Notes under the pieces: generated by a model
Seen by the model: the letters and a program-made list of their open reading frames with translations, nothing else
What the model was told of the DNA's origin: nothing
The model's database searches: none
In this document: positions 5,961 through 13,750 of the stretch, one piece after another
How the letters are laid out: each line of letters starts with the position of its first letter
Position numbering within the stretch: the first letter of the stretch is position 1
Assembly (NCBI GenBank): GCA_023402845.1
Contig: JAEYFP010000061.1
Span: 1-17,533 of the forward strand
Source of the DNA: Bacillota bacterium
GTDB lineage: Bacteria > Bacillota > Clostridia > Lachnospirales > Lachnospiraceae
Reading direction: 5' to 3'
DNA length: 17,533 nucleotides
Position numbers and translations under genes: made by a program

Positions 5961-7581
5961 GTGTCCACTTCTTTTTCAGTACGAACACGCCCATTCCGCA
6001 CAGGGAAGCAAGCCCCGGCAATACAAACGAAAGCGGACTGCCGGTATCTCCTGTCTGTGGGATGATGGCAGCGTTGATGGTGATCTGCACCACATATTCC
6101 GTTTCGTTCGCCGTATAAGCGGCGGTGGTCTTGCCCTCTTTCAATGCCTTGAAGGTGGCTTCCCCACCGCTTTCTGTCATGGAAAGATAGGCATTGTCAT
6201 AATGCCAACTGCCGCCGGCGGGTGCGGCCATCCATTTTACGCTTTGCCCCACAAGCAGGGTGTAGCTTTCCGGCAGACCTGTGACGGCTGCAGCGTTCGT
6301 CTTGAAAGTAATCGGCTCTGATATGGTTTGGTTGCCCTTGGCGTCTGTCACCTTTACCCGCACGGTGTAGGTTTGATCTGCTTTAAGCCCTGTGTAGTCG
6401 AATCGGGCCGAAGTCGCGCCGGGGATGTCGATCCAGGAACCTTGCACCTGCCACTGGAAGGATAGCGGGGATGCATCGGCAGCCACAACCTCCAGCACTG
6501 CGCCCGTTTTGCCGTAGGGTGTAGCCTTGACACTTAGGATGGTGGGCGGCGTGGTATCGATTGAATCAGGGTCTGGATCGGGATTCGAACTCTCCTTATG
6601 GCTTGCGGGGGATATGACAGGCGTATCTACCGTTACCACCCCAGTACCTTTCTTGCTGGGGTCAAACGTAGAGGTTGCCGTAACCGTCAAGGTGGATGCC
6701 GTTTCGTTTGTGCCCACGGTCAAAAGTCCGCTCGTGTCTATATTGGACAGTATACTATCGACTGCCCAAACTACCGTTTCCGGTGCGCCATGCTCCGCTG
6801 CCACCGTTGCCGTGAACTGCTGCTGTTGTCCTTTGGCTGCATTTGCCGCAGACGGGGAAACAGTCACGCTGGTAACAGAGGGAGGCTGTATTACCATTAC
6901 TGTTGCGCTGCCGCTTTCTTTGCCGAGCACACCGTTTGTATGGTTGCTTTGTGCGGTAACGGTCAGCGTGGATGCCGTTTCATCTGCGCCTATGGTCAGT
7001 TCACCGTTTGAGTCAATTCCCGTGCCTACGTCGTTTGCACCGCCAACAGACCATGTGACGGCGTCATCCACTGTGGTTATTCCGCCACCCTCTACATCCA
7101 CGCTTTCAGTAAATGATACACGATCGCCTCGATTTGCCGTAGTTGTTGCAGGGCTGACCCCTACGCTTTTTACGCCTAAAACAATTAAAGTCCCTATTGT
7201 TGTCGGGGGAATGAAGGAGTTATCGGCATTTCCATCAGACGATGCCAGAATATCGTACGTGCCCGGCGTAAGTTGGTTCAATATTTCGGAGATAATCTGG
7301 AAATTCTCCGTTCCATTTGAAGCGGGATTACTCGTCATGCCTAAAAATATCTCGTTTGCCGTAAATGATATACTAATAAAGTTATTCCCAACAAAATTAT
7401 TCTTTTGATATGACACACTAAAATTTGATGGAGCATTTCCCGCACTAAACCAGTGAGTATACCCCCCCGACAGCTCCGCCGCAAAGGCTGTTGTTGGGAA
7501 AAGTCCCACCGCAAGCAGCGCCACAAGCAGCAGCGTACACAGTTTCCGCATTGCTCTTTTCATTGTGTTACCTTGTTTCAT
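5953..7581 (-). CDS. Secreted Ig-like surface protein with IPQTGD sorting signal
   Basis: The product is 542 residues. A signal peptide (basic start, hydrophobic 14-28, probable cleavage after TAFA at 34) leads to a unique region of about 100 residues. Two tandem Big-type Ig-like repeats follow (about 137-230 and 235-318), each with a VSP start, a W-V strand and the near-identical ETASTLTVTA ending. A short Asp/Pro linker (NPDPDPDS) leads to a further Ig-like domain (345-427) and another beta-rich domain (432-504). The end is a cell-wall sorting signal: IPQTGD (507-512), a hydrophobic helix and a KKK tail. The motif departs from LPXTG by an initial Ile. The ATG at 7581 has GGAGG 8 bases upstream. 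The protein probably serves adhesion or wall decoration; its ligand cannot be read from sequence. It is second in the operon with the LuxR-type gene and the sortase. Confidence 0.92.
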   Translation of the reverse strand: MKQGNTMKRAMRKLCTLLLVALLAVGLFPTTAFAAELSGGYTHWFSAGNAPSNFSVSYQKNNFVGNNFISISFTANEIFLGMTSNPASNGTENFQIISEILNQLTPGTYDILASSDGNADNSFIPPTTIGTLIVLGVKSVGVSPATTTANRGDRVSFTESVDVEGGGITTVDDAVTWSVGGANDVGTGIDSNGELTIGADETASTLTVTAQSNHTNGVLGKESGSATVMVIQPPSVTSVTVSPSAANAAKGQQQQFTATVAAEHGAPETVVWAVDSILSNIDTSGLLTVGTNETASTLTVTATSTFDPSKKGTGVVTVDTPVISPASHKESSNPDPDPDSIDTTPPTILSVKATPYGKTGAVLEVVAADASPLSFQWQVQGSWIDIPGATSARFDYTGLKADQTYTVRVKVTDAKGNQTISEPITFKTNAAAVTGLPESYTLLVGQSVKWMAAPAGGSWHYDNAYLSMTESGGEATFKALKEGKTTAAYTANETEYVVQITINAAIIPQTGDTGSPLSFVLPGLASLCGMGVFVLKKKWTHV

Positions 7582-7608
7582 TTAATTGTCCTCCCGTAAA
7601 TGGTATTT

Positions 7609-7833
7609 CTATTCATCCTGCATCGCCGTGTTTTGTGCATTGCACTTCACCAGCAGTTCCACAAGGCTCTTACAGCCCGTCCGTTTGTAAATCCGGGTGC
7701 AATAGTTGTTCACCGTTCCTAACGGCATACCCATCACTTCACAGATTTCATCACGGCTTTTACCTTGCAGCATGAGCTTCAGCACGGCATCTTCGCTGTA
7801 CATCCGGCTGCCTGTATCTTTCATTTCATCCAT
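7609..7833 (-). CDS. Solo LuxR-type HTH regulator
   Basis: The product is 74 residues from the ATG at 7833, which has GGGAGG 8 bases upstream; a GTG at 7842 lies inside that binding site and is rejected. Almost the whole protein is a LuxR/GerE helix-turn-helix: LKLMLQGKSRDEICEVMGMP then GTVNNYCTRIYKRTGCKSLV. There is no receiver or ligand domain, so activity must be set by expression level or by a partner protein. It is the first gene of the reverse-strand operon, 27 bases before the surface protein gene, and is the natural candidate to control that operon. Alternatively it could be the remains of a larger regulator, but the start signals look intact. Confidence 0.85.
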   Translation of the reverse strand: MDEMKDTGSRMYSEDAVLKLMLQGKSRDEICEVMGMPLGTVNNYCTRIYKRTGCKSLVELLVKCNAQNTAMQDE

Positions 7834-7856
7834 ATTTTTCACCTCCCATTTGGCAT

Positions 7857-7892
7857 AAAAAAGAAGAGATAATTGTTCACCTCTTCTTTTTT
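7857..7892 (-). promoter_or_regulatory. Perfect hairpin in the leader of the LuxR-type gene
   Basis: A 12-bp perfect inverted repeat (7857-7868 with 7881-7892) has a 12-base loop, a GAAGAG/CTCTTC core and A/T-run flanks. On the reverse strand it ends in six T, as an intrinsic terminator does, only 9 bases before the ribosome binding site of the LuxR-type gene. It is either a leader attenuator or the terminator of a lost upstream gene. On the forward strand it also ends in T, so it could stop transcription from the left. Confidence 0.6.
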
Positions 7893-8202
7893 ACCATATT
7901 TTCTTCTGTTTTCCTATCATTTGTGCCAATGATTTTTGCTAAAAACAGAACGTTTTACAAAGGTTTTTCAAAGTTCCAGACTATTCAGCGTAATTTGGAG
8001 TTTGATCAATCCGAAAGCGGAAAGCCCAGCGGGCTTCTTCCATTCTTGCTGATCTTGGTCTGTTCAAGGGACAATACTATCGCATAGCAAAACATAAACA
8101 GAATCATCCCTCCGGCAGCGGGGAAAGGAGTGTTTCTAACTGGTGAAGGTTCGGGCAGATGATTTAATTACACAATAGCTGTAAAATGAAAGAAAAAGCT
8201 GT
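7893..8202. other. Gap without a supported gene; possible reverse-strand remnant
   Basis: No complete gene is seen. The part near 8000-8150 is richer in GC than its surroundings. On the reverse strand it holds an open stretch of about 53 codons ending at 8006 that includes AAGGMILFMFCYAIVLSLEQ, a likely membrane segment, but it lacks a start with a ribosome binding site and no family is recognised. I found no convincing sigma-A promoter for the LuxR-type operon in the AT-rich part (7893-7980). Confidence 0.3.
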
Positions 8203-8208
8203 TATAAT
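8180..8208 (+). promoter_or_regulatory. Possible promoter of the small-protein/CDGSH operon
   Basis: A perfect TATAAT (8203-8208) lies 54 bases before the ATG at 8262. The sequence 17 bases further upstream (TGTAAA, 8180-8185) is a poor -35. A small 6-bp hairpin (GGATAC 8218-8223 with GTATCC 8237-8242) lies in the leader. Confidence 0.5.
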
Positions 8209-8261
8209 ATAAAAAAAGGATACGATAATGCACAGGGTATCCGCAGAAAGGATGAAATATA

Positions 8262-8477
8262 ATGGGAAAATTTGAAAATGCTGAAAAACTTGGGATACGA
8301 AATAAAAAGACAAATGAGCTGCTGGCAGTCTACCCTGATAAGGCAGAGGGAAGCGATGAGGAGATTATAAAGAAGGTTACAGACTGGTATTATATGCGAA
8401 ATTGTTCGGCGGAAGAAGAGCTTAGAACGGCTTATGTTGATATAGTAACACCAGAAGAATTAAAATCACGTAATTAA
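8262..8477 (+). CDS. Small acidic hypothetical protein
   Basis: The product is 71 residues, rich in charged residues, with no membrane segment, signal peptide or cysteine cluster (a single Cys at 48). It begins MGKFENAEKLGIRNKKTNEL and has a central DEEIIKKVTDWYYMR helix. The ATG has an AAAGGA site 11 bases upstream and a TATAAT further up. I do not recognise the family. It is followed after 17 bases by the CDGSH iron-sulfur protein gene, probably on the same transcript, so a role linked to that protein is possible but unproven. Confidence 0.75.
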   Translation: MGKFENAEKLGIRNKKTNELLAVYPDKAEGSDEEIIKKVTDWYYMRNCSAEEELRTAYVDIVTPEELKSRN

Positions 8478-8494
8478 AGAGGGCGTATATTATT

Positions 8495-9160
8495 TTGTTA
8501 AATGATAAAAATGCCAAGATAAAAATTATTAAGGGTGGACCGTATGTTGTTACAGGGTGCATACCGCTTGCAGAGAAGATAATTATTCCTGTAGGAAATC
8601 ACTACGAATATCAAGAAGGTCAGGAATATCCCTTGCAGGCTGAATATGCACTTTGCCGCTGCGGACATTCTAAGCACATGCCTTTTTGTGATGGATGTCA
8701 TGAGAAAGTTGGTTTTATTGGCAATGAAACCGCCTCCAGAATGAATTATATCGAAAGGGCTGAGCGAATAGAAGGTCCGCAACTGACTTTGCTCGATGAT
8801 AATCGATGTGCCTTTGCACGCTTTTGTCATAGGGAAGAGGGGAAGGTGTGGAATTTGATAGACAAGTCCGACGATCCCAGCTTAAAAGAAGAGGCGATTA
8901 AAGGTGCTGCTGAATGTCCTGCAGGAAGGCTTGTGGTACTAGATCAGACAGGAAATGAAATAGAACCTGACTTTGAACCGTCAATTGAACTTTTAGAGGA
9001 TTTTTCCAATCATGTTTATGGGCCCATATATGTAAAAGGAAGGATTCCTCTGGAATCTTCGGATGGCACGCTCTATGAGTCAAGAAACCGGATGGCACTT
9101 TGCCGGTGTGGGAAATCCGTCAGAAAACCGTTTTGTGATGCATCTCATATTACCACCTAA
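8495..9160 (+). CDS. Iron-sulfur protein with two CDGSH motifs and a central ferredoxin-like domain
   Basis: The product is 221 residues. The first CDGSH-type site is Cys54, Cys56, Cys65 and His69 (CRCGHSKHMPFCDGCH); the second is Cys203, Cys205, Cys214 and His218 (CRCGKSVRKPFCDASH). Each follows a similar lead-in (GPYVVTGCIPL and GPIYVKGRIPL), so the module is duplicated. Such sites bind a [2Fe-2S] cluster through three Cys and one His. Between them, Cys105, Cys111 and Cys141 (in AAECPAG) resemble a divergent mono-cluster ferredoxin domain. The protein is probably a cytosolic redox or cluster-carrying protein; its partner is unknown. The start is TTG at 8495, with GAGGG about 11 bases upstream; no in-frame ATG occurs before the first motif, so this start is needed. 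It follows the small acidic protein gene. Confidence 0.87.
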   Translation: MLNDKNAKIKIIKGGPYVVTGCIPLAEKIIIPVGNHYEYQEGQEYPLQAEYALCRCGHSKHMPFCDGCHEKVGFIGNETASRMNYIERAERIEGPQLTLLDDNRCAFARFCHREEGKVWNLIDKSDDPSLKEEAIKGAAECPAGRLVVLDQTGNEIEPDFEPSIELLEDFSNHVYGPIYVKGRIPLESSDGTLYESRNRMALCRCGKSVRKPFCDASHITT

Positions 9161-9203
9161 ATACCAGAGATCATTAGGTCTTTGGAAACAGTTTGGGAGC
9201 CCT

Positions 9204-9860
9204 ATGTACAAAGTAATGATTATTGAAGATAATGACAGTATCCGCAGGGAATTGTCCGTATTCTTACAACAAAATGGCTTTGAGACGATTACTCCGTCCG
9301 TATTTACTCAAATAGACGAGGCTGTAAGGAGCAGTAATCCGGATGTGATACTCCTTGATATTAATTTGGCGGAGGAGGATGGGTTTCACCTGTGTCAAAA
9401 GATACGGAAGTTTTCCGAATTACCGATTATATTCGTAACCTGCAGGGACAGCGAGGAGGATGAACTGAAAGGCCTCTTGCTGGGAGGAGACGATTTTATA
9501 CGGAAACCCTATCATTTGCCCGTTCTTCTTGCGCGAATCCGAAGAATCCTTGAACGTTATGAAAAAGCACATGGCTGGCATGCAGGGGATGTATATCTGG
9601 ATGTAGTGGCCATGAATTTGAGGACAAGGGATCATACGATGGAATTATCAAAAAATGAATGCCGTATTTTATATCACCTGTTTATGAATAAGGGAAGGAT
9701 AGTTACCAAGGATGAGCTGATTGAAGCTTTGTGGGAAAACAAATGGTATGTGGACAATAACACTTTAAATGTTAACATGTCAAGGCTTCGCAAGCGCTTA
9801 TCAGAGATCGGGCTGTCGGACTTTATAAAGACCGTTCCGCAGGAGGGATATCTTATATGA
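9204..9860 (+). CDS. OmpR-family response regulator of a Bce-type module
   Basis: The product is 218 residues from the ATG at 9204 (GGGAG just upstream); the frame stays open into the previous gene, but residues before MYKVMIIEDND do not belong to the receiver fold. The receiver domain (1-118) has the acidic pair ED at 8-9, phosphoacceptor Asp52 (LLDINL) and Lys101. The DNA-binding winged helix (about 125-218) has ELSKNECRILYHLF and the recognition-helix region NTLNVNMSRLRKRL. It overlaps the kinase gene by 4 bases (ATGA), a translational coupling. Regulators of this group switch on the adjacent BceAB-like transporter genes in response to peptide antibiotics. The symbol bceR would fit by analogy only. 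Confidence 0.93.
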   Translation: MYKVMIIEDNDSIRRELSVFLQQNGFETITPSVFTQIDEAVRSSNPDVILLDINLAEEDGFHLCQKIRKFSELPIIFVTCRDSEEDELKGLLLGGDDFIRKPYHLPVLLARIRRILERYEKAHGWHAGDVYLDVVAMNLRTRDHTMELSKNECRILYHLFMNKGRIVTKDELIEALWENKWYVDNNTLNVNMSRLRKRLSEIGLSDFIKTVPQEGYLI

Positions 9861-10864
9861 CATTGATCCGGTATCTGCAGGATAAGATGATATTGATAAT
9901 AGTAAGTATGATCTTTGAATTTTTTATTGGATTGCTGCTTCTGCTTTATGGATGCGATATCTTGATGATTGGTTTTATCTGGATAAGCGGCTTTATTTTC
10001 TTTGGGATCTATCTGGGGGTAGATTATTTCCGGCTTCGGGAACGTATAAATCACTGTAATCAAATTATGAAAATGCTTGATAAATCTTATCTGATCAGTG
10101 AAATGATTACAAAACCTGATAATGTTCACGAGGAGATGTACTATGAATTGCTGAAATCAGCTTGTAAATCCATGAATGATGAAGTTGAACAATGTAAGCG
10201 AAGTCAGGCTGATTATAAAAGCTATATAGAAGAATGGATTCATGAGGTAAAAAATCCGGTATCTGCAATCAAGCTTTTATGTTTTAATCATCCTGCGGAG
10301 GTAACAAAGGAAATCGGCAGGGAAATGGAAGCAATTGATTATTTACTGGAGCAGGTGCTTTATTATGCGCGGAGCGAATTGGTGGAACAGGACTATTTCA
10401 TACGAAGCTTCAGTTTATCAGACGCAATTAATGCTGCACTGCTGAAAAATCGGACAATTCTGCAAAACTACGGCTTTACGATAGAGGATTTGGTCCCTGA
10501 TGTGGATGTCTGTTCTGATGAAAAATGGGTAACCTTTATACTCAGTCAGCTTATCTCGAACGCCGTTAAATATCGTAAGGATTATAATCCGATTTTAAAA
10601 TTTACGGCAGAAAAGACAGTCCGCAATATTTTATTAATGGTTGAAGACAATGGAATCGGAATATCGAAGGCTGATTTGCCGCGCATTTTTGAACGGGGCT
10701 TTACAGGAAGTGACCGGAAAAAAGGGAATGCTACCGGTATGGGTCTGTTTATCTGTAAAAATCTTTGCGATAAAATGGGACTGGCAATTTCGGCTGAATC
10801 GGAAGTAAATTGCAGAACAAGAATCATGATTTCATTTCCATGCGGACAGCTTACAGAATTGTAA
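9857..10864 (+). CDS. Intramembrane-sensing histidine kinase (BceS-like)
   Basis: The product is 335 residues. Two N-terminal membrane helices (about 11-31 and 37-56) are joined by a loop of only a few residues, so there is no extracellular sensor; kinases of this type take their signal from the partner ABC transporter. The dimerisation and phosphoacceptor region has His129 (EEWIHEVKNPVSAIKLL). The ATPase domain has the N box (QLISNAVKYR, Asn235), G1 box (VEDNGIGIS) and G2 box (GNATGMGLFICKNL). It overlaps the response regulator gene by 4 bases and is followed after 66 bases by the ABC ATPase gene. Together these four genes form a typical detection and detoxification unit against cell-wall-active peptides. 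The exact inducer cannot be read from sequence. Confidence 0.93.
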   Translation: MTLIRYLQDKMILIIVSMIFEFFIGLLLLLYGCDILMIGFIWISGFIFFGIYLGVDYFRLRERINHCNQIMKMLDKSYLISEMITKPDNVHEEMYYELLKSACKSMNDEVEQCKRSQADYKSYIEEWIHEVKNPVSAIKLLCFNHPAEVTKEIGREMEAIDYLLEQVLYYARSELVEQDYFIRSFSLSDAINAALLKNRTILQNYGFTIEDLVPDVDVCSDEKWVTFILSQLISNAVKYRKDYNPILKFTAEKTVRNILLMVEDNGIGISKADLPRIFERGFTGSDRKKGNATGMGLFICKNLCDKMGLAISAESEVNCRTRIMISFPCGQLTEL

Positions 10865-10930
10865 GTAGACATGAAATCCCCCACGATGTTATTATCTGGT
10901 AAATAATATTCGGCAAGGCGGAGGTTTCAT

Positions 10931-11698
10931 ATGGAAAAATTATTAAAGGTTGAGCATGCTGTAAAGTATTATGGCAGTAAAAATGTGATTACTCAAGCGC
11001 TTAATGATGTGTCCTTTGAAGTAAGTGAAAAAGAGTTTCTTGCTGTCATGGGCGCCTCAGGGAGCGGTAAAACGACCTTATTAAATTGTATTTCTACGAT
11101 TGATACGGTTTCATCCGGCCATATCTATCTGTCGGGTGCAGATATAACCGCATTACCCCGATCAAAGACCGCAGAATTCAGACAACGCAATCTTGGCTTT
11201 ATCTTTCAGGATTATAATCTGCTGGATACCTTGACAATAGGGGAAAACATTGCACTTGCACCAATCATTGGCAATATGAAATACAATCAAATTTCTTCAA
11301 ATGTGGAAGAGGTGGCCGCAGCTCTGGAAATCCGTCATTTGCTTGATAAATTTCCATATCAGGTCTCCGGTGGGGAAAGACAGCGCTGTGCCTGTGCAAG
11401 AGCCCTCATATGCAGTCCCCGGCTGATACTTGCAGATGAACCGACCGGAGCACTGGACTCAAAATCATCGCAGATTCTGTTAGATACTCTCTCAAAAATG
11501 AATAAAGAAAGAAATGCCACAATAATCATGGTTACCCACGATATTTTCTCTGCCAGTTATTGCAGCCGGATTTTATTTCTTCGTGACGGTAAGCTGTTTG
11601 ATGAGCTTCTGAGAGGAGATAAGAGCCGAAGGGAATTCTTTGGAGAGATTCTGGATGTAGTTACGGTGCTGGGAGGTGATGTGAAAGATGTTGGCTGA
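10931..11698 (+). CDS. ABC transporter ATPase (BceA-like)
   Basis: The product is 255 residues with all ATPase motifs: Walker A GASGSGKTT (41-49), Q-loop Gln93 (FIFQDYNLL), signature VSGGERQR (145-152), Walker B LILADE (165-170) and H-loop His203. It belongs to the MacB/LolD/BceA group. The ATG has GGAGG 7 bases upstream. The 66-base gap behind the kinase gene holds a 6-bp inverted repeat (TATTAT 10890-10895 with ATAATA 10903-10908) but no clear -35; transcription either continues from the regulator genes or starts from an activator-dependent promoter here. The gene overlaps the permease gene by 11 bases. With the permease it should bind or expel antimicrobial peptides at the membrane, and also pass the signal to the kinase. 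Confidence 0.95.
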   Translation: MEKLLKVEHAVKYYGSKNVITQALNDVSFEVSEKEFLAVMGASGSGKTTLLNCISTIDTVSSGHIYLSGADITALPRSKTAEFRQRNLGFIFQDYNLLDTLTIGENIALAPIIGNMKYNQISSNVEEVAAALEIRHLLDKFPYQVSGGERQRCACARALICSPRLILADEPTGALDSKSSQILLDTLSKMNKERNATIIMVTHDIFSASYCSRILFLRDGKLFDELLRGDKSRREFFGEILDVVTVLGGDVKDVG

Positions 11699-13634
11699 AT
11701 TGTCCATCCGAAACATGAAGCGGTCTCTTAGGGACTACAGCATCTATATTCTGACCTTAACAATCTCCTTTACCCTGGTATATGCCTTCAACTTAATCTG
11801 CTATTCCCCGGATCTCATGAAACTTAGTGCATCAATGGAAGATTTTCGGGAAGTAAATAAACTGATAGCGATTATAATAGTTTTAGTTATAGGATGGCTG
11901 ATCAACTATATCATTCGTTATATGCTGAAACAGCGGGGAAAAGAATTTAGTATCTATCTGCTTCTTGGAATGAAAAGCAGGTCTGTTTACCGCATGTTTT
12001 TTGTTGAAAATCTTTTGCTGTGTCTGGCTTCGTTAGTAATGGGCATTTTTTTTGGCACCCTGCTTTTTCAGGTCTTATCTATTCTCATCATGAACGTGTT
12101 TGAGGCAGAATATCGACCGGTTTTCAGCTTTTCACTGAAAGCCCTGGGACTTACCGCGGCATATGCAGCCGGCATGATGCTGTTGTCACTGATTTCCAAT
12201 AGCCGTAAGCTGAGAAAAATGAGTATTTATGATCTGATGTGTTTCGATAAAAAAAGTGAATTACAGGAAGTATCTAAGAAAAGCAGCGGAAATATAATCT
12301 GTTTTATTATATTTTTCTTTATCGGAATTTTTGGATTGATTTTTATGCATACTGTAACGGCTGTGAAACCGGAATTGACTACTTTTTCAAACCTGTTAAT
12401 CAGTATTGTAAGCGTCATTGTATGTATCTACGGATGTTATATCAGCATATCGCCGGCGATGGTACGTCTCTTCCTTTGCGGAAACCGTAAGTACAAAGGA
12501 AACCGTATGATTATATGCAGAGCCCTGGCAGCAAAAATAAATACGATGAGAGTTACCCTGGGTAATCTTGCTGTGCTGATAACTTTAACTTTTCTTGCAG
12601 TTCAAACAGGGATGCTGATGAAGGGCTTTCTGGATGAACTTTTTGTATCAAGAGCACCTTTTGATGTTATGTGCACCAGTGTTAACGGGGCAGAAGATTT
12701 TCATAAAATAGAGGATTACCTGGAAGGTCAAGAGGGGATACGGGAAACATATCAATATCATATATACGATGCAGGCTCAGCTGCTATCAACGGCTTTTTC
12801 CGGAGAGAAATAACAGAATCAGACTGGGGCACCTATATGAAGTACAGTGATTATGCAAAGCTTCGAAAAATGCTGGGATATAAAGAGCCGGTTGAAGGCG
12901 GGGAAGGGTACCTGCTGCATTGTGTGGGATATGTTAAAAATGAGGTATCACAGCAGGATAATACGGATATGATTATAAACGGCAAGACCTATCAATTACA
13001 TGCGATCTATACCGAAGGCTTTGGCCTTGAAGGAATGAATGGGGTTTATTTTGTTATTGTTATTCCGGATGAAACAGCTTTAGAGCTGGAGGTAAACCAT
13101 ACTGTTATGGCAATATCAACAGTGAAAGAAACGACAGAAGCTACCAGAAGTAACATCGAAAAGCTGATGGAGATAGCCCCGGGAGAGAATATTCATGAAA
13201 GATTGAGTGTAAAAGGGGGACTAAAAGCAGATAACGTGACTGCGGTCCTTATCGTATCCTTTACCATGTTTTATATCGGGTTAATTTTTGCCTGCGTGAT
13301 GTCTGCAATCATGGCAATTCAACAGCTCGCAGATCTGGCCGGGCAACGCTGTCATTATAAGAGACTGTCTCAGTTGGGGATGTCCGCATATCGTATTGAT
13401 TGTATTATTTTACAGCAGATGTTACTCCATTTTGCGGTACCGCTGCTTCTTTCGATTCCGATTTCCATGTCGTTGTTCCATTCCATCGGGCATATTTTTA
13501 ATTCTTATGTAAATAAATCGATGATGTTTCATTACATGCTTGGTGCTCTTATTGGGTTTGGAATGATATATTCTTTATATTTTATGTTAACTTACCTGAG
13601 CTTCGTGAAGGAAATCAAAAAAGAAGTGATTTAA
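11688..13634 (+). CDS. ABC transporter permease with large extracellular domain (BceB-like)
   Basis: The product is 648 residues with about ten membrane helices, the FtsX-like arrangement of BceB-type permeases: helices near 18-38, 58-80, 104-134, 152-170, 203-221, 234-256, 290-311, then an extracellular domain of about 200 residues (312-518), then helices near 520-544, 575-597 and 615-638. The extracellular domain is the signature of this family and is thought to recognise the peptide antibiotic or its lipid target. The ATG at 11688 lies within the end of the ATPase gene and has a full GGAGGTGA site 8 bases upstream, so the two subunits are co-translated. There is no clear terminator after the stop; a new promoter starts within about 10 bases. 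Confidence 0.95.
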   Translation: MLAELSIRNMKRSLRDYSIYILTLTISFTLVYAFNLICYSPDLMKLSASMEDFREVNKLIAIIIVLVIGWLINYIIRYMLKQRGKEFSIYLLLGMKSRSVYRMFFVENLLLCLASLVMGIFFGTLLFQVLSILIMNVFEAEYRPVFSFSLKALGLTAAYAAGMMLLSLISNSRKLRKMSIYDLMCFDKKSELQEVSKKSSGNIICFIIFFFIGIFGLIFMHTVTAVKPELTTFSNLLISIVSVIVCIYGCYISISPAMVRLFLCGNRKYKGNRMIICRALAAKINTMRVTLGNLAVLITLTFLAVQTGMLMKGFLDELFVSRAPFDVMCTSVNGAEDFHKIEDYLEGQEGIRETYQYHIYDAGSAAINGFFRREITESDWGTYMKYSDYAKLRKMLGYKEPVEGGEGYLLHCVGYVKNEVSQQDNTDMIINGKTYQLHAIYTEGFGLEGMNGVYFVIVIPDETALELEVNHTVMAISTVKETTEATRSNIEKLMEIAPGENIHERLSVKGGLKADNVTAVLIVSFTMFYIGLIFACVMSAIMAIQQLADLAGQRCHYKRLSQLGMSAYRIDCIILQQMLLHFAVPLLLSIPISMSLFHSIGHIFNSYVNKSMMFHYMLGALIGFGMIYSLYFMLTYLSFVKEIKKEVI

Positions 13635-13643
13635 ATTCAATTC

Positions 13644-13672
13644 TTGCTAATAAAAAAACATTGTTTTAATAT
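13644..13672 (+). promoter_or_regulatory. Sigma-A-type promoter of the RelA/SpoT-domain gene
   Basis: TTGCTA (13644-13649) and TAATAT (13667-13672) are separated by 17 bases. Transcription would start near 13679, leaving a leader of about 70 bases to the GTG at 13751 but only a few bases to the ATG at 13685, which favours the later start. Confidence 0.55.
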
Positions 13673-13750
13673 GAGATAGAGATCATGTTTCCAAATAATG
13701 AATATTCCAGGACGCTAACAGTTAATCACTTAGGAAAGGAAGGTACATTT

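Noticed and set aside
5734..6321. Forward-strand open frame of 195 codons
   Set aside because: It spans the coupled end of the surface protein gene and the start of the sortase gene on the opposite strand, both of which have clear domains.
6660..7030. Repeated segments containing GTGGATGCCGTTTC (about 6691 and 6970)
   Set aside because: These are not a mobile repeat; they are the DNA of the two homologous Ig-like repeats in the surface protein.
6527..7408. Forward-strand open frame of 293 codons
   Set aside because: It lies antisense to the well-supported surface protein gene; its Val/Ser/Pro-rich composition is a by-product of the Thr/Ser/Val-rich repeats on the other strand, and it lacks a ribosome binding site.
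13685..13750. Longer start (ATG at 13685) for the RelA/SpoT-domain gene
   Set aside because: It has a weak ribosome binding site and falls a few bases after the predicted transcription start, while the GTG at 13751 has GGAAGG at good spacing.
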